This document shows, piece by piece, positions 25,644 to 32,645 of a stretch of 47,448 nucleotides of DNA; within the stretch, counting starts at the first letter, position 1; each line of letters begins with the position of its first letter. A model generated the notes under the pieces. It was not told the DNA's origin. It saw nothing but the letters and a program-made list of their open reading frames with translations, and ran no database searches. The stretch spans positions 1 through 47,448 of the forward strand of contig CAMCRP010000023.1 of the NCBI GenBank assembly GCA_945877315.1. The letters run 5' to 3'. A program made the position numbers and the translations under genes. This DNA is from an uncultured Ruminococcus sp. Its GTDB lineage: Bacteria; Bacillota; Clostridia; Oscillospirales; Ruminococcaceae.

Positions 25644-26711
25644 TTAATCATCAACATCTTCCGAAGCGGGATTGGCAACGGGAATAAGCGTACCGCCCAC
25701 CATTTCAACGGAATACTGCGAATATGCCTGATACTGTTCTTCCGTCAGAGGATAGGTCTTGCCGCTGTTCTGACTTGTCAGAGAACGTCCGCAGACCGTA
25801 TATTCAAAGCTGCGATCATCGCCCCCAAACCCGTAAACAAAGGCAGTACCGTTCCAGTTAAGGGGAATATAAAGCCCCGGGTCCTTTGCGTATTCCTCGG
25901 GAGAAACGGCGGTTTCCATAGGCTCGGTGTTTTCCAGAATATCCGCCGTCATATCAAGCATTTCACGGGGGAACGCTTCTATTTCGGCATGGTCGGAATT
26001 TATCTCGCTGAGAGGTGCTTTTTCGCCCTTTCCCGCAAGAATGTAGAAATAATTGTCCGCATATCCGCCGATAGTATCATTCGCCGCAAGGAATTCCCGC
26101 AGCACCTGTCCTTCGCTCAGATCGCCATCAGCCGCAGAGGTGGTTTCTAACTTATCCGCAGGTGCTTCTGTGGAATTATCGGGTGAAACGGGTGCCATTG
26201 ACGGAGCAATTCCCAAAGGCGGCTCTTCAACAACCTCTTCAATAACAACTTCGTCGTGGTCATCTTCTTCAATAACAACGTCGTCGTGGTCATCTTCCAC
26301 CGAATCGTCCTCAAAAACTCTGTCCTCCCCTGTTTCAACTCCACCTGCTTCAACAGCCACCCCAGCATCTTCGTCCATAACCTCTTCTATTATATCGTCC
26401 GAATCGGTCACAGAAGCACCCGCAGCAGTTACCGAAGCAGATGTATCCGCCATACCGTCCTCGGAAGGCATGTCGACCAGCACACCCGCCGAAAACGAGA
26501 TAACAGCCACCGCCGCAATAAGCGCACCATACTTGATATATGCGGGAAAACGCCGCTTTTCATTTTCAAGGGGGTAAATGCGTGTGTTTTTCTCTGTCGG
26601 CTCAGAAGCTTTGCCGTCCCTGACCTCCTGCATCAGCTGAGCTGTCCTTGCCTGAAAGCTGTCGGAGATCTTAATTCTGTTCATAGCTTTTCTGTAATCC
26701 TGCTTATTCAT
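25644..26711 (-). CDS. Putative membrane anti-sigma partner with acidic tandem repeat
   Basis: This 355-residue protein has a cytoplasmic N-terminus of about 58 residues, one membrane helix (about 61-79) and a large outside part. Residues of about 100-165 are strongly acidic and include two exact-length ten-residue repeats, DHDDVVIEED (141-150) and DHDEVVIEEV (151-160). The C-terminal 150 residues look folded (NWNGTAFVYGFGG, LTEEQYQAY). I recognise no named domain. The ATG at 26711 overlaps the sigma gene by eight bases and has GGAGGAGG upstream; a TTG at 26717 is too close to it. Gene order and topology, with coupling to an ECF sigma factor, suggest it restrains that factor and senses something outside the cell. 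Confidence 0.75.
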   Translation of the reverse strand: MNKQDYRKAMNRIKISDSFQARTAQLMQEVRDGKASEPTEKNTRIYPLENEKRRFPAYIKYGALIAAVAVISFSAGVLVDMPSEDGMADTSASVTAAGASVTDSDDIIEEVMDEDAGVAVEAGGVETGEDRVFEDDSVEDDHDDVVIEEDDHDEVVIEEVVEEPPLGIAPSMAPVSPDNSTEAPADKLETTSAADGDLSEGQVLREFLAANDTIGGYADNYFYILAGKGEKAPLSEINSDHAEIEAFPREMLDMTADILENTEPMETAVSPEEYAKDPGLYIPLNWNGTAFVYGFGGDDRSFEYTVCGRSLTSQNSGKTYPLTEEQYQAYSQYSVEMVGGTLIPVANPASEDVDD

Positions 26712-27192
26712 CGTCAAAATCCTCCTCCAGTTTTTTTCTCAGAAGCTCTCTGCCTCTTGCCAGCCATGTGCCGACTGTTGCGCTTTTTTTCTTCATAATG
26801 GACGCTATCTCGTTAATGGTGTAGCCGTCGTAATAATGAAGATGTATAGCCGTCCTGTACTTTTCGGGCAGGGACAAAACAGCCTCCAGCAGTGCCGATG
26901 AACCGTCGCCGCCCTCTGCTGGAATGTCCTCCTCCAGCGGGACTGTCCGCTGAACCCAGCCCGATTTAAGGTAGTTTTTCGATTTATTGATAGTCGTGCG
27001 GATAAGCCATGCCTTCTCATGCTCGTCCGATTCAAAGGGCTGCTTCTGACGCAGGAGCGCAACAAACACGTCCTGCGCAATGTCCTCCGCATCGCAGATG
27101 TTCTTCACATATGTATAACTCAGCCTGACCAGCGTCTGCGTGTAACGGCTGAGAATATTGTTGATATATTCGTCCGTACCGAATTCGTACAA
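26704..27192 (-). CDS. ECF-type RNA polymerase sigma factor
   Basis: This 162-residue sigma-70 family protein has region 2 at about 20-75 (SYTYVKNICDAEDIAQDVF, LIRTTINKSKNYLKS) and region 4 at about 105-155 (LPEKYRTAIHLHYYDGYTI, then a helix-turn-helix with KKKSATVGTWLARGRE). There is no region 1 or 3, as expected for extracytoplasmic-function factors. The start is a TTG at 27192 with GGGGGAC eight bases upstream. The next gene overlaps it and encodes the likely membrane partner. Target promoters are unknown. Confidence 0.92.
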   Translation of the reverse strand: MYEFGTDEYINNILSRYTQTLVRLSYTYVKNICDAEDIAQDVFVALLRQKQPFESDEHEKAWLIRTTINKSKNYLKSGWVQRTVPLEEDIPAEGGDGSSALLEAVLSLPEKYRTAIHLHYYDGYTINEIASIMKKKSATVGTWLARGRELLRKKLEEDFDDE

Positions 27193-27211
27193 GTTTTAGT
27201 CCCCCGTTCGC

Positions 27212-27239
27212 AATCGGCAAGGGCGTCCCCACGCCGATT
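27212..27239. other. Hairpin in the leader of the sigma factor gene
   Basis: AATCGGC (27212-27218) pairs with GCCGATT (27233-27239), with GCGT/ACGC inside. It lies about 20 bases before the TTG start on the minus strand and could affect translation. Confidence 0.45.
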
Positions 27240-27410
27240 CGTTCATTCAACCTTTTGAGTGACGTTTTCTATCGTTCTGTATATAAAACACTTCAAAACG
27301 CCGATTTTTTTCACTCTCTGAATATTTTACACGATTTCAACAAATATAGCAACAGATTTAAGGAAATTGTAATGATTTTGACGAAGATAATTAGGGAAAT
27401 ACTGATAAAT

Positions 27411-27443
27411 GGGTGTTCCCCCGCCTTCGGCGGGGGAACACCC
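27411..27443. repeat. GC-rich palindrome (CCCCCGCC family), copy 2
   Basis: GGGTGTTCCCCCGCC-TTC-GGCGGGGGAACACCC is a perfect 15-pair hairpin. It resembles the hairpin at 11018-11052, and its outer arm GGGTGTT is shared with 25607-25636. Confidence 0.7.
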
Positions 27444-27474
27444 AACAATATCAATGCTTAAAAATAACTAACAT

Positions 27475-27520
27475 ACTTGTAGGGGAAAAAGCATAGCTTT
27501 GGTTCCCCGTCCCGCATTGA
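27475..27520. repeat. Short palindromic repeat (TGCGGGACGGG family), copy 3, inverted
   Basis: ACTTGTAGGGGA and TCCCCGTCCCGCATT match the copies at 3007 and 4366 on the opposite strand, with a longer loop (AGCATAGCTT). Confidence 0.6.
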
Positions 27521-27588
27521 CCCACAAACCCACAATAAGGTTATTTTCGTGTACTGCTATAAATACGCCATTAAAGAAACAGAAAAAA

Positions 27589-27612
27589 AACCGGAGCTGA
27601 AAAAGCTCCGGC
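27589..27612 (-). terminator. Terminator of the PC4-like gene
   Basis: On the minus strand CCGGAGCT pairs with AGCTCCGG across a short loop, followed by eight T residues. Confidence 0.9.
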
Positions 27613-27622
27613 AAATGTCATA

Positions 27623-27847
27623 TTATCGTTCAAGAGCAGCCTTCAAAAGCTCGGACAGCTTCTCTGCGTCCTCGGCTGAAAGGGTGATGCCCTTCCCCAT
27701 CTTTTCATGATCGGGTGACCATTCCCTAATGTCGTACTTAGCCGCAGCGCCGTTCCAGGAAACCAAATTCAGCTCCTTCTGCCAGCCCTTGGGAGATACC
27801 GAGATAACACCCAGCTCCTCCTTGATCTCAAACTTTATATCTGCCAT
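27623..27847 (-). CDS. YdbC-like PC4 family single-stranded nucleic acid-binding protein
   Basis: This 74-residue protein matches the bacterial YdbC group of the PC4 coactivator family, which binds single-stranded DNA as a dimer. The characteristic segments are GWQKELNLVSWNGAAAKYDIR and WSPDHEKMGKGITLS, spanning residues of about 20-60 (the first is longer in the gene than the core KELNLVSWNG). GGAGGTG stands before the ATG. It is a single gene with an extended -10 promoter and its own terminator. The physiological role is unsettled in the family. Confidence 0.92.
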   Translation of the reverse strand: MADIKFEIKEELGVISVSPKGWQKELNLVSWNGAAAKYDIREWSPDHEKMGKGITLSAEDAEKLSELLKAALER

Positions 27848-27883
27848 TTTTACACACCTCCGTGATTAATCAGTATATCTTTA

Positions 27884-27892
27884 ATTATATCA
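27884..27892 (-). promoter_or_regulatory. Extended -10 promoter of the PC4-like gene
   Basis: On the minus strand TGATATAAT gives TG, one base, TATAAT. No convincing -35 box is present. Confidence 0.55.
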
Positions 27893-27943
27893 TATTTTCG
27901 GCAGATAATAAACGGATCAAGGAAAACAATTCCCACAAAATAT

Positions 27944-29197
27944 TCAGCGATTTTTTGGCGATTTAAACAACAGCGGCTCATACCCCTTTTTCAGCTCCCT
28001 CGCAATACTGTTGATACTATCCTCCCCGCCCTTGAGAGCAACGGAGCGTTCCAAACCATACTCATCGCAGATATGCTCCAGCATCTTCTGCTTGGACGCA
28101 TTTTTATTGTATATCTTGATGTAGGCATAACCCTTGTAATCGTCGGAGGGATAGGTAATCATTTTAAGCTGCTCCCCGAAACGCTCCGAAAGCTTCTTGT
28201 GAAGAACGGCTATCCTGTCCGCCTTGTCAACTATCATAATATAAATTGTCCTGTCCCCGTCGGAGGGTCGGCGGTTCACATAGCAGCGGTAGGGCGAACG
28301 TTTCAGCGATTGGTAAATGGACTTTTCCGCATCATTTTTCAGTTCGTCGTAATAGATGATAAGATTGTCATCGCACAAAGCGTTTGTGAACATATTCATT
28401 CCCTCTGCGGACACTATGCTTCGTATCTCCTCGCATGCCTCGGGGGAAATTATATACGCCCGCAGATAGCTGTTGTTCTTCATATCATAAAGCGCAGCAC
28501 CGTTCATAACAATAACGGGCAGCTTCATTTTCACGTCGGACAATATCTCCATGATTGCCGCAGGAGTACGCATGGTGGCAAGGGTGAAGCTTGCACCGTC
28601 CCCCAACATTCGGTTTATCTCCACCTTTGAATAGGGCGACAGACGCTCGTTTACGGGGGAAAGCATATCGTCCAGCTCGGCGGCAAACAGTACATTTTTC
28701 ACCCGACCTCTGGGCATACGTGCGGAGTTCACGGCAATTCCCGCCGCTATTCCCACAAAGGTGTCTATTACCCTGTTGAGCACGAAAAGCCACGGGTTAC
28801 TGTCGGTCATATGGATAACGGTTATGGACAGATAGACCACGCAGGAGAAATAGCTTGCATTCTTTTTGTCCAGCACGACGGTGGTGTAAATAACGGGGAT
28901 TATCATCAGCGCAATAAACGCATATCCCCAAAAGGTGTTGTATATGGGGACAGCGTATATCTCAAAAACAATGGTGATAAGCCCATACAGCGCACCTATT
29001 ATGGTCCCGACTGTCCGCTGAAACGCCATTTTCTGCATGCTCTCCGAATAGGGCTGAATACACCACAGGGCGGCAAGCATGGAGTAAAAGGGTATGCCGC
29101 TTTTCCCCCGCAGGAAATAAATTATCCCGCAGATAAGCACAGCTGCCGCCGATTTGTAAATTCTGTTTCCGATAGGCGGAAAATTAGTTTTCTTCAT
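27944..29197 (-). CDS. FUSC-type membrane protein fused to a degenerate HAD-like domain
   Basis: The 417-residue protein has about five membrane helices in residues 15-160 (FUSC/aromatic acid exporter type, with FYSMLAALWCIQPYSESM and a RTVGTIIGALYG segment). From about 168 on it resembles a Cof-type HAD hydrolase: LFAAELDDMLSP, LATMRTP (207-212), NGAALYD (232-238), a SKQKML segment near K369 and GGEDSI (390-395). The nucleophile position of the D-x-D motif is E174, and the usual GDxxND is GGEDSI, so the domain is probably not a working phosphatase. The ATG overlaps the preceding gene by four bases. It is the last gene of the operon. A sugar-phosphate or nucleotide sensing role is a guess. 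Confidence 0.8.
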   Translation of the reverse strand: MKKTNFPPIGNRIYKSAAAVLICGIIYFLRGKSGIPFYSMLAALWCIQPYSESMQKMAFQRTVGTIIGALYGLITIVFEIYAVPIYNTFWGYAFIALMIIPVIYTTVVLDKKNASYFSCVVYLSITVIHMTDSNPWLFVLNRVIDTFVGIAAGIAVNSARMPRGRVKNVLFAAELDDMLSPVNERLSPYSKVEINRMLGDGASFTLATMRTPAAIMEILSDVKMKLPVIVMNGAALYDMKNNSYLRAYIISPEACEEIRSIVSAEGMNMFTNALCDDNLIIYYDELKNDAEKSIYQSLKRSPYRCYVNRRPSDGDRTIYIMIVDKADRIAVLHKKLSERFGEQLKMITYPSDDYKGYAYIKIYNKNASKQKMLEHICDEYGLERSVALKGGEDSINSIARELKKGYEPLLFKSPKNR

Positions 29198-30120
29198 ATT
29201 TTTATTATCTTGTAAAGTACGCTTTTCTCAAACTCCAGCGGACGGTTGTAGCGGAAAAATACGATTCCGTTTACGGGCGAATATATTTTGGAGATAATGT
29301 CCCCCTCCAGCGGGTCAATGATCTCGCACAGCAGGTCGCCGCTGCGTATCTCGTCGCCTGTGCGCACTCTGCTGCGGCAGATGCCCGCACAGCTTGAATG
29401 TATCTGCACAAGCCGTTCCTCGTCGATAATTTCGGTAACATATCCCCCCGTCAGCTTTGTGCGGATAAGACCTTTTTTCACGCAGAAGCGGAGAATAGCG
29501 TCCACCGCAACTCTCGCCGAACGTTCGTCGAAATCGTCCGTGGCATTGGTGTAAAGGGAAAATGCCTTAGTTCCCCAAATCTGCCAGTTGTAATTAAGCG
29601 TAGTGGTGTCATAGGGACGGGGTTCACGCACAAAGGCATAGGGCAGACCGAAATCAAGCATATCCGTATGGTCGGTAAAGCCCGTTTCCATCAGCTTGAC
29701 ATGGGGCAGAAAATCTCCCTGCTGATAAAAGCTAGCCAGCTGAACGCCGTACTTGTAGCCCTGAATTCCCTTAAAAAGCCCGTCTGCAATACGCTGAGTG
29801 GTTTCACCCAGGTCATAGCCTGGAAACATTCGGTTAATATCGGTATTATCCATGGTCCAGAACCGTTTGCCGATATTCATGGAATAGTAGTTGACGCAGG
29901 GGATTATCATTATCTCATTTCCCTCTGCGATGCACCCCTCACGCTCCAGCTCCTTTAAACGGTTTACCAGCTGTGCGCAAACATACATCTGCTGGACCTC
30001 ATTTCCCCGCATTGCACCTACAACGCAGAGCGCCTTTTCACCCTGTCCGAAGCGGAAGCCTGTTATCTCCAGCGGCTTGCGGTAGGGGGACTGGATCGAA
30101 TAAATTACTGTCTTACGCAT
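29194..30120 (-). CDS. M14 aspartoacylase-family protein lacking zinc ligands
   Basis: This 308-residue protein aligns along its length with the next gene upstream, an M14 family (succinylglutamate desuccinylase/aspartoacylase) protein. The first zinc motif, THGDE in the neighbour, is MRGNE here (R38 for His; E41 kept). The second, DIHSS in the neighbour, is QLASF (A129 for His). The catalytic Glu segment VVEMG has become SLYTN. NRMFPG and the C-terminal beta-barrel region (SPVNGIVFF) are kept. It overlaps both neighbours. I infer a non-catalytic partner or regulator of the intact paralogue rather than an enzyme. Confidence 0.85.
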   Translation of the reverse strand: MRKTVIYSIQSPYRKPLEITGFRFGQGEKALCVVGAMRGNEVQQMYVCAQLVNRLKELEREGCIAEGNEIMIIPCVNYYSMNIGKRFWTMDNTDINRMFPGYDLGETTQRIADGLFKGIQGYKYGVQLASFYQQGDFLPHVKLMETGFTDHTDMLDFGLPYAFVREPRPYDTTTLNYNWQIWGTKAFSLYTNATDDFDERSARVAVDAILRFCVKKGLIRTKLTGGYVTEIIDEERLVQIHSSCAGICRSRVRTGDEIRSGDLLCEIIDPLEGDIISKIYSPVNGIVFFRYNRPLEFEKSVLYKIIKI

Positions 30121-31057
30121 TGTCGTCCCCTCCTAAAATTCTTGCAATAAGCGAACCGCCGTACACAATGGGATATTCCCGCAAGGTGAAAATTTTTCCG
30201 CTGCATGGTGCGGTCACATACTCCGACAGCTTTCCCGTTGCGGGATCGATAACATCACCGATATGCTCGCCCTTTTTAATGTCGACCCAATGCTCCACAC
30301 AGGGGACAAAAATTCCGTCGGCGCCGCTGTTTACGAAATCCACCGCTCTTTCCCCCGAAACGATAGGCTCACGAACCTCCTCCGTGTCGCCCGTCCACAT
30401 TCCGAGATTTTTCAGCAGATTGAAAATGCCCGCCGTCAGCTGTCGGCAGTATTCGCTTGTTATCCTCATTCCAACGCCCATTTCCACAACAAGAGTTTTC
30501 GTTCCCGTAACGTTCAGACTGTACGCAAGAGTGCTTTCCAGAACGGTTGCCGAGGAATGTATCCATATAAAATCGCAGTTAAGCATTTTTGCGTAGGGGA
30601 CAAGCTCCTCTGCGCTTATTTCGTTTATCCTTATCTGCGGGATCTCCTTGAGATAAATGTTGCTGGAATGAATGTCGATGCAGATGTCCGCACCGCTTAT
30701 ATCCTTAATAATATCCGCCGCAAGAGCCTCTGCCATAGTTCCGTCGGCAGTTCCGGGGAAAATTCTGTTCATATCCAGGTCGAACAGGGGTATTCCACGG
30801 GTGATGCTGTCCATTCCCAGGGGATTGAGGGCGGGGTAAATATCCACCGTACCACACAGCTTATCGAGATTTTCGGACAAAATACGGGCTGTTTCAGCAC
30901 AGACATACTGTCCCTCCAGCTCGTCGCCGTGGGTGCCCGTTACGATACATACCCGTTTCTTTTCGGCAGTCCCCTTTGCGCTGCCCTTTATTCGGTTTCG
31001 GCGTATTTCCACACGCTCATTTACTGCAAGACCTGCGCTTGCAATTACTGTCATCAT
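30113..31057 (-). CDS. M14 family succinylglutamate desuccinylase/aspartoacylase-like hydrolase
   Basis: This 314-residue zinc hydrolase is predicted to cleave an amide bond of an N-acyl amino acid or a short amide-linked product. Zinc ligands H43 and E46 (TGTHGDE) and H130 (DIHSS) are present, as are R98 (MNRIFPG) and the catalytic E192 (VVEMGVG). The C-terminus (about 240-310) is a lipoyl-like beta barrel (IKKGEHIGDVIDP, APCSGKIF). GAGGAGAG precedes the ATG; a second ATG follows directly. It overlaps the degenerate paralogue by eight bases. The substrate is unknown; the upstream ATP-grasp genes suggest it acts on their product. Confidence 0.88.
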   Translation of the reverse strand: MMTVIASAGLAVNERVEIRRNRIKGSAKGTAEKKRVCIVTGTHGDELEGQYVCAETARILSENLDKLCGTVDIYPALNPLGMDSITRGIPLFDLDMNRIFPGTADGTMAEALAADIIKDISGADICIDIHSSNIYLKEIPQIRINEISAEELVPYAKMLNCDFIWIHSSATVLESTLAYSLNVTGTKTLVVEMGVGMRITSEYCRQLTAGIFNLLKNLGMWTGDTEEVREPIVSGERAVDFVNSGADGIFVPCVEHWVDIKKGEHIGDVIDPATGKLSEYVTAPCSGKIFTLREYPIVYGGSLIARILGGDDNA

Positions 31058-31078
31058 TGTTAATTCTCTCCTCTAAAA

Positions 31079-31177
31079 TGAATGTGAAAAGTGAAATTTT
31101 AAGTGATGAATGATGAATTTAAAAAACTCCACTTTTCACATTAAATTCAACTTTCAACTCTCATCACTCAACACTAA
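31079..31177. repeat. GTGGAAAGTGG-family palindrome, copy 4
   Basis: AATGTGAAAAGTG faces CACTTTTCACATT, and GTGATGA faces TCATCAC. The block fills the gap between the transglutaminase-like gene and the M14 gene, the same kind of position as the copies at 13205 and 25466. Confidence 0.65.
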
Positions 31178-31180
31178 AGA

Positions 31181-31957
31181 TCAGACCTCTGTCACCTTTG
31201 ACGAAACCGTCTGAACGCTATCCCCATTCCCCCGATAAATTCCCCTTTCAATGGGACAATCGGAGTAATCCCGTCCGTGGCAAAGCTTTATATATCCCCC
31301 GCCGATATAACGGTTATGAGTGGGGTCAATGCCTATCCAGCGGGTTCCGTCATTTATCTCCACCCATGCGTGAGTTTCCCCACATTCAAAGGCAAGCCCA
31401 GAAGCATATCTGCAAGGTATACCGTCTGTCCGAAGGAGGGAAAGAAAAATATGCGCATAATCCTGACAAACGCCCTTGCCGACGGAAAACGCCTCCTCCG
31501 CCGTTGTTTTCACACCTGTTTCTCCCCGCTGATAGACCATAGCATTATAAACCGCCTCGCAGAGCTGTTCCGCTCTAAGACGGACATCAGCAGCTGCGGG
31601 ACGGTTTTCCTCGTAAAATGCAAGCAGCTTCTCTCCCGCCGCAGTCAGCTCGGTATATGCACGGTAAAAGGGCTGTGCGATACCGGGAGCTTCGCAGGAA
31701 TTTTCTATACTTGCTTCACCGCTGACCTTGAACAAAAAACCGCTGTGCTCCTCATTCATTCTGCCGCAGATAAGCGTGTTGCCGAAGCTGTCCCGACTGC
31801 GCCAAACCTTCCCCGAATGGGGGAGAATAACGCATTTGGGTTCTGCGATAGTCTGCCGCCCGTCGGAAACGGGAATACAGCGGAGTGTGAAGCAATGCTC
31901 GGACATTCCGCATGAAAAATCTAAGTTTGTCTGAAATTCAAACTGTAACCGTTTCAA
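31181..31957 (-). CDS. Transglutaminase-like cysteine protease family protein
   Basis: This 258-residue protein has the papain-like triad of the transglutaminase superfamily: C164 in GKGVCQDYAH, H196 in ETHAWVE and D211 in GIDPTHN. The N-terminal 110 residues match the beta-rich domain that precedes such cores in this family. The start is a TTG at 31957 with GAGGTG about eight bases upstream, overlapping the alpha-E gene by 20 bases. It is the third member of the conserved ATP-grasp / alpha-E / transglutaminase set, thought to ligate and process peptides or amino acid conjugates; the product is not known. Confidence 0.9.
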   Translation of the reverse strand: MKRLQFEFQTNLDFSCGMSEHCFTLRCIPVSDGRQTIAEPKCVILPHSGKVWRSRDSFGNTLICGRMNEEHSGFLFKVSGEASIENSCEAPGIAQPFYRAYTELTAAGEKLLAFYEENRPAAADVRLRAEQLCEAVYNAMVYQRGETGVKTTAEEAFSVGKGVCQDYAHIFLSLLRTDGIPCRYASGLAFECGETHAWVEINDGTRWIGIDPTHNRYIGGGYIKLCHGRDYSDCPIERGIYRGNGDSVQTVSSKVTEV

Positions 31958-32645
31958 GGATATTCACCTCAATGAGATTTTCGATATTGTCAATGATCTG
32001 TGCTTTGAACTGTCCCAAGCAGCTGTGCTCCTGCAATGCCGACCGGAGCGCAGCCAAAGTATCATTGTTTACGATAGGCATATCGGAATACCTTGAAACG
32101 TGCTTCACAAGATTTTCAAGCTGAACGGAAAATTCCTCCTCGGGATAACCAAGACGAATGTACATATCCGCCCGCTCCACCGCTTTTCCCAGATGGATAA
32201 TGCGGAGAGCATCGCCGTCAGTCATATTGCTGTCGATACTGCCCCAGAATGCGTAAATAGCGTCCCTGACAGGCAGCATATCGAAGCGGATCTTATCCGT
32301 TCCCTCGCATGCCTTGAACCTGTCCATAGCCATCTGCAAATAGGACAGGGACGGCGTTTTTATGGTTTCTCTGAGGACTATGCCGTTGCCCAAAGCCCTG
32401 TCAAGATTTGAGATTATGGAGTTAGGGTCGGACAGATCGAAAACATATTTCTTGAAAAACACGTCCGCACTTCCGTAAATATCGGGGACATTTATATCTG
32501 CAAGATACTTTTCGTAAGCCTCGTCGCCGCCCTCGATAAATCTGTCGGCATATTTAAAAAAGCTGTTTAAGGTCGTAAAAACTCTCTCAACATATCTTCC
32601 CAGCCAGAAAAGATTGTTGATATTTATTCCGGTAATAGCACCCAT
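31938..32645 (-). CDS. Alpha-E domain protein (DUF403)
   Basis: This 235-residue, all-helical protein begins with the family signature NLFWLGRYVERV and contains DGDALRIIHLGKAVERADMYIRL-like repeats, of which RIIHLGKAVERADM is the core. It is shorter than the roughly 300 residues usual for alpha-E proteins. It overlaps the ATP-grasp gene by 22 bases and the transglutaminase gene by 20, so the three are made together. The biochemical role of the domain is unknown; its constant partnership with the ATP-grasp protein suggests a complex. Confidence 0.9.
   Translation of the reverse strand: MGAITGININNLFWLGRYVERVFTTLNSFFKYADRFIEGGDEAYEKYLADINVPDIYGSADVFFKKYVFDLSDPNSIISNLDRALGNGIVLRETIKTPSLSYLQMAMDRFKACEGTDKIRFDMLPVRDAIYAFWGSIDSNMTDGDALRIIHLGKAVERADMYIRLGYPEEEFSVQLENLVKHVSRYSDMPIVNNDTLAALRSALQEHSCLGQFKAQIIDNIENLIEVNILETVTV

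Larger units (their letters stand above)
27240..27588. other. Intergenic stretch before the sigma factor gene
   Basis: No gene is supported. It holds a GC-rich palindrome (27411-27443) and a copy of the TGCGGGACGGG palindrome (27475-27520). No strong vegetative promoter for the sigma gene was found; TTGAAG with GATAGA 17 bases away on the minus strand (about 27268-27296) is weak, which would fit a promoter read by the ECF factor itself. Confidence 0.4.

Noticed and set aside
29194-30120. Degenerate M14 gene as a pseudogene
   Set aside because: The frame is intact, full length and overlaps both neighbours; only active-site residues are changed.
28073-31063. Series of plus-strand frames opposite the M14 and FUSC genes
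   Set aside because: The minus-strand genes overlap in operon fashion and match families; the plus frames match nothing.
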